Source: an uncultured Lachnospiraceae bacterium
GTDB taxonomy: Bacteria > Bacillota > Clostridia > Lachnospirales > Lachnospiraceae
Assembly (NCBI GenBank): GCA_934320895.1
Contig: CAKRFY010000032.1
Span: forward strand, 1-34,165
Direction of reading: 5' to 3'
DNA: 34,165 nucleotides
A program made the position numbers and the translations under genes. This document shows positions 32,002 to 34,165 of the stretch, one piece after another. Position 1 is the first letter of the stretch; each line of letters starts with the position of its first letter. Below the pieces are notes generated by a model. That model did no database searches. It worked only from the letters and a program-made list of their open reading frames with translations, and was not told the origin of the DNA.

Positions 32002-32030
32002 AAAAAATCCGTAACATATGTTACGGATTT
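32002..32030 (-). terminator. Terminator of ldh (perfect 26-base palindrome)
   Basis: Palindrome 32005-32030 with arm AAATCCGTAACAT; as RNA, CCGTAAC-ATAT-GTTACGG forms a hairpin followed by TTTTTT (32002-32007) on the minus strand. It lies about 80 bases past the ldh stop codon. Confidence 0.75.
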
Positions 32031-32045
32031 CAATTTTATATTTAA

Positions 32046-32079
32046 CAAGTGGTCAAGGAGATTGCGAATATCCGCTTGA
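32046..32079 (-). repeat. Dispersed 34-base palindromic element, copy 7 (inverted)
   Basis: On the minus strand TCAAGCGGATATTCGCAATC is exact; the second half is degenerate (TCCTTGACCACTTG). It is the only copy in this orientation and lies between the ldh stop (32109) and its terminator. Confidence 0.8.
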
Positions 32080-32108
32080 CTACTGTATTTGATGTTCCCC
32101 CATATTTT

Positions 32109-33059
32109 CTATTCAGCCTGTTTTAAGACTTCCTTAAGTGTCTTTGCTGAATCTTTAAGTTTCTCTACTTCATCACTGCTCATACTTATCGGAACCAATG
32201 TTTCAACTCCGTCTTTTCCGACTATTGCCGGCATACTTAAGACAACATCATCAATTCCATATATTCCATGAATCATGCTTGAAACCGGAAGGATAGATTT
32301 TTCATCTCTTACTATAGCTTCACATATTCTCTTTACTGCCATTCCTATGCCATAATAAGTAGCCTTTTTCTTTTCAATGATCTCATATGCACTGTTCTTT
32401 ACCTGCTCTGCTATAGCACGCATATTCTGGTCATGATGTATGTGACCTCTCATCTCACAGAAATCATCGACCGCTATTCCTGAAACATTTGCACTGCTCC
32501 ATACTGCGATCTCACTGTCCCCATGTTCGCCTACTATAAATGCATGTACACTTCTGCTGTCAACTGAAAGATGCTCGCCAAGACGATACTTAAGCCTTGC
32601 ACTATCAAGTACTGTTCCTGAACCTATAACCCTGTTCTCTGGAAATCCACTTGCCTTAAGTGCTACATTTGTAAGAACATCGACTGGATTTGATACGATG
32701 AGCAAAATACCCTGACAATCCTGTTTTTTAATCTCGCCTATTATTGATTTCATTATAGCACTGTTTTTCTTTACAAGATCAAGTCTTGTCTCCCCCGGTT
32801 TCTGTGCTGCACCCGCTGTAATTACAATAATTGCTGCATCTGCAATATCACTGTAATCACCTGCATATATATTCATAGGTTTTGCAAACGGAAGCCCATG
32901 CTTTATATCAAGCGCCTCTCCCTCTGCTCTTGTCTTATCTGCATCTATAAGAACCATCTCCGAAAAGAGACTGCTCTGCATCAATGTATATGCAGATGTT
33001 GAACCAACAAAACCACATCCGATCACTGCTACTTTTCTGATATTAACTTCTTTTGCCAT
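32109..33059 (-). CDS. ldh: L-lactate dehydrogenase
   Basis: NADH-dependent reduction of pyruvate to lactate, regenerating NAD in fermentation. The 316-residue protein has the Rossmann motif VIGCGFVGSTSAY, the MRG/arginine loop region GAAQKPGETRLDLVKKN (R for substrate), SNPVDVLT, and the catalytic histidine in VGEHGDSE. The start at 33059 is set by GAGG 6 bases upstream; the longer frame (from 33152) reads through the dyad-rich control region and is rejected. It is a single-gene unit with an upstream stack of palindromes over its promoter and a terminator downstream. Malate dehydrogenase is less likely, since the GEHGDSE block and length fit LDH. Confidence 0.95.
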   Translation of the reverse strand: MAKEVNIRKVAVIGCGFVGSTSAYTLMQSSLFSEMVLIDADKTRAEGEALDIKHGLPFAKPMNIYAGDYSDIADAAIIVITAGAAQKPGETRLDLVKKNSAIMKSIIGEIKKQDCQGILLIVSNPVDVLTNVALKASGFPENRVIGSGTVLDSARLKYRLGEHLSVDSRSVHAFIVGEHGDSEIAVWSSANVSGIAVDDFCEMRGHIHHDQNMRAIAEQVKNSAYEIIEKKKATYYGIGMAVKRICEAIVRDEKSILPVSSMIHGIYGIDDVVLSMPAIVGKDGVETLVPISMSSDEVEKLKDSAKTLKEVLKQAE

Positions 33060-33074
33060 AATAATCCTCATTTC

Positions 33075-33193
33075 TGCACACGTTTTTTGTGCATAGTGTG
33101 AAATATAACATATTTCACACATAAGATTTGTGTCAAGTGTGCGCAGACACAAATCCTGGGTGTGAAAAATCTTGCATATATGGATTTTTCACA
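33075..33193. repeat. Four stacked inverted repeats over the ldh promoter region
   Basis: From gene outward: TGCACA-N7-TGTGCA (33075-33093); GTGTGAAATAT-N3-ATATTTCACAC (33096-33120); GATTTGTGTC-N11-GACACAAATC (33125-33155); TGTGAAAAATC-N11-GATTTTTCACA (33161-33193). All arms are perfect. The half-sites share TGTG/CACA, suggesting several operators for one regulator, or a structured leader. Spacing within arms does not fit Rex (4-base centre). Confidence 0.8.
33107..33136 (-). promoter_or_regulatory. Possible ldh promoter
   Basis: On the minus strand perfect TTGACA (33131-33136), 18-base spacer, TATGTT (33107-33112). The -35 lies in the third dyad and the -10 in the second, so regulator binding there would block transcription. 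Confidence 0.55.
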
Positions 33194-33346
33194 TTATCTC
33201 ATACTGTCATACAGATTACCTGTCGCTATCGTATCGTAACAGACGTCTGTATCTTATTTTTTAATAGTATTTTCTTTTTACTTAAATAAAATACCATATT
33301 TTTATATCCTATACTACAGTAATATCACACTTTTCCTTTTATTTCC

Positions 33347-33360
33347 GTAACAAATGTTAC
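33347..33360. repeat. Dyad matching the core of the ldh terminator palindrome
   Basis: GTAAC-AAAT-GTTAC, 13 of 14 bases identical to GTAAC-ATAT-GTTAC at 32011-32024. It lies between nth and ldh. The rest of 33194-33446 is A+T-rich and also holds a perfect ACAGACGTCTGT palindrome (33239-33250), with no gene. Confidence 0.5.
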
Positions 33361-33445
33361 TATTGAGAAAAAACAACCATTTTCCACCTGAAAATATAAA
33401 CAAAAATTATTCTATACTATATTTTTTGATATCACAATTTTTTAC

Positions 33446-34081
33446 TCAATCAATTCTTTTTTTGCAGATATCCTCCAACACACACCTGTCGCAATAAGGT
33501 GCTGTCCTTGCTGTACAGACTTCCCTTCCATGCCATACAAGCCTGTGGCAGAAATCACTTCCTTCTTCTCCGGGTATTATTTTCCACAGTTCCATCTCAA
33601 CTTTTTTGGGATCTTTTATCCCGTCAACAAGCCCCATCCTGTTTACAAGGCGTATGCAATGTGTGTCTGTCACTATCGCAGGCTTTTTAAACACATCACC
33701 CATTATAAGATTTGCACTTTTTCGTCCGACTCCCGGAAGTTTTAACAATTCATTAAAATCATCGGGAACTTTGCAGTCATACTCATCACGAAGCATCTTC
33801 ATGCAGGCACTAATGTCCCTTGCCTTGCTCTTTCCAAGACCGCATGGTCTTACTATGTCCTCTATATCAGACACTTCAGCGTCAGCAAGCGCCTCTACAC
33901 TGGGATATTTTTCAAAAAGTCCTTTAACAACCACATTTACTCTTGCATCTGTACATTGTGCTGCAAGCCTTACACTTACAAGCAGTTTCCAAGCTTCATT
34001 ATAATCAAGTGTGCAGTCTGCGTCAGGATATTCTTTTTTTAATCTGTCTATTATCTCTAAAGCACGTTGTTTTTTTGTCAT
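33446..34081 (-). CDS. nth: Endonuclease III
   Basis: DNA glycosylase/AP lyase that removes oxidised pyrimidines in base excision repair. The 211-residue length is typical. It shows the helix-hairpin-helix LPGVGRKSANLIMG (catalytic lysine), VTDTHCIRLVNRMGLV with the catalytic aspartate, and the 4Fe-4S loop VCTARTAPYCDRCVLEDIC (C-x6-C-x2-C-x5-C). AGGAAA lies before the ATG at 34081. A perfect ATATGGA/TCCATAT dyad (34103-34124) lies just upstream. It is not clearly linked to ldh, from which it is separated by 386 bases. Confidence 0.97.
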   Translation of the reverse strand: MTKKQRALEIIDRLKKEYPDADCTLDYNEAWKLLVSVRLAAQCTDARVNVVVKGLFEKYPSVEALADAEVSDIEDIVRPCGLGKSKARDISACMKMLRDEYDCKVPDDFNELLKLPGVGRKSANLIMGDVFKKPAIVTDTHCIRLVNRMGLVDGIKDPKKVEMELWKIIPGEEGSDFCHRLVWHGREVCTARTAPYCDRCVLEDICKKRID

Positions 34082-34165
34082 TTTTGTTTCCTGCTACTCA
34101 AAATATGGACAAATACATCCATATCGAGAAATTGAAAGTTTTCACAAACATTTCTTACTGTTTTA

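Noticed and set aside
1132..32079. CRISPR array from the repeated 34-base sequence
   Set aside because: Copies are kilobases apart with genes between them, diverge in sequence, and no cas gene is present.
33060..33152. N-terminal extension of LDH (31 residues)
   Set aside because: The extension is read through the dyads and promoter, does not match LDH proteins, and a good ribosome site sits before the internal ATG at 33059.
33075..33193. Rex operator upstream of ldh
   Set aside because: Half-sites are Rex-like (GTGAA/TTCAC) but spacings (10 or more bases between halves) do not fit the 4-base centre of Rex sites.

Overview
The window looks like the chromosome of a low-GC anaerobic Firmicute, most likely of the Lachnospiraceae type. 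The evidence is A+T-rich spacers, strong AGGAGG-type ribosome sites, genes almost all on the minus strand, and a fermentative, oxygen-free gene set (acetate kinase, L-lactate dehydrogenase, hybrid cluster protein, FeoAB, flavodoxin). Genus cannot be fixed from sequence alone. No tRNA, rRNA, CRISPR array, transposase or phage gene was seen.

Positions 1-10,850 are accessory. They hold, from left to right, a decayed AAA-ATPase/nuclease remnant carrying an in-frame palindromic insert; a run of small membrane, zinc-ribbon and lipoprotein genes; a 153-residue exported protein; and a 1518-residue protein joining a Ser/Thr kinase, a STAND (NB-ARC-like) NTPase and helical repeats. A helix-turn-helix-type protein is divergently transcribed from the last gene across a 256-base spacer. 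This kinase-STAND pair, with its zinc-ribbon neighbours, is the best candidate for an undescribed signalling or defence system.

Positions 11,000-20,600 are housekeeping: trpS, ruvB, ruvA, a YvyF-like zinc-ribbon gene, a cardiolipin synthase with a TTG start, a YprB-like RNase H-fold protein (+ strand), rpmF, ackA, a DegV protein and a DUF2325 protein.

Positions 20,800-28,150 form an iron island. It holds a flavodoxin, a P1B-type ATPase without a CPC motif, a small acidic-tailed membrane protein (DUF6110-like; together a ferrosome-like pair), an HMA protein, a Fur-family regulator, a 37-residue membrane peptide, feoB and two feoA genes. A palindrome TTAG-N6-CTAA lies at the flavodoxin, feoB and feoA promoters, and weaker copies lie before the other two genes. 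This suggests one iron-responsive regulon.

Positions 28,370-31,880 are a hybrid-cluster-protein operon (hcp, Crp/Fnr regulator, cupin, ferredoxin) fit for nitrosative stress. Positions 32,000-34,100 hold ldh, with four stacked inverted repeats over its promoter region, and nth. A 34-base palindromic element occurs at least seven times between genes, usually just after a stop codon.
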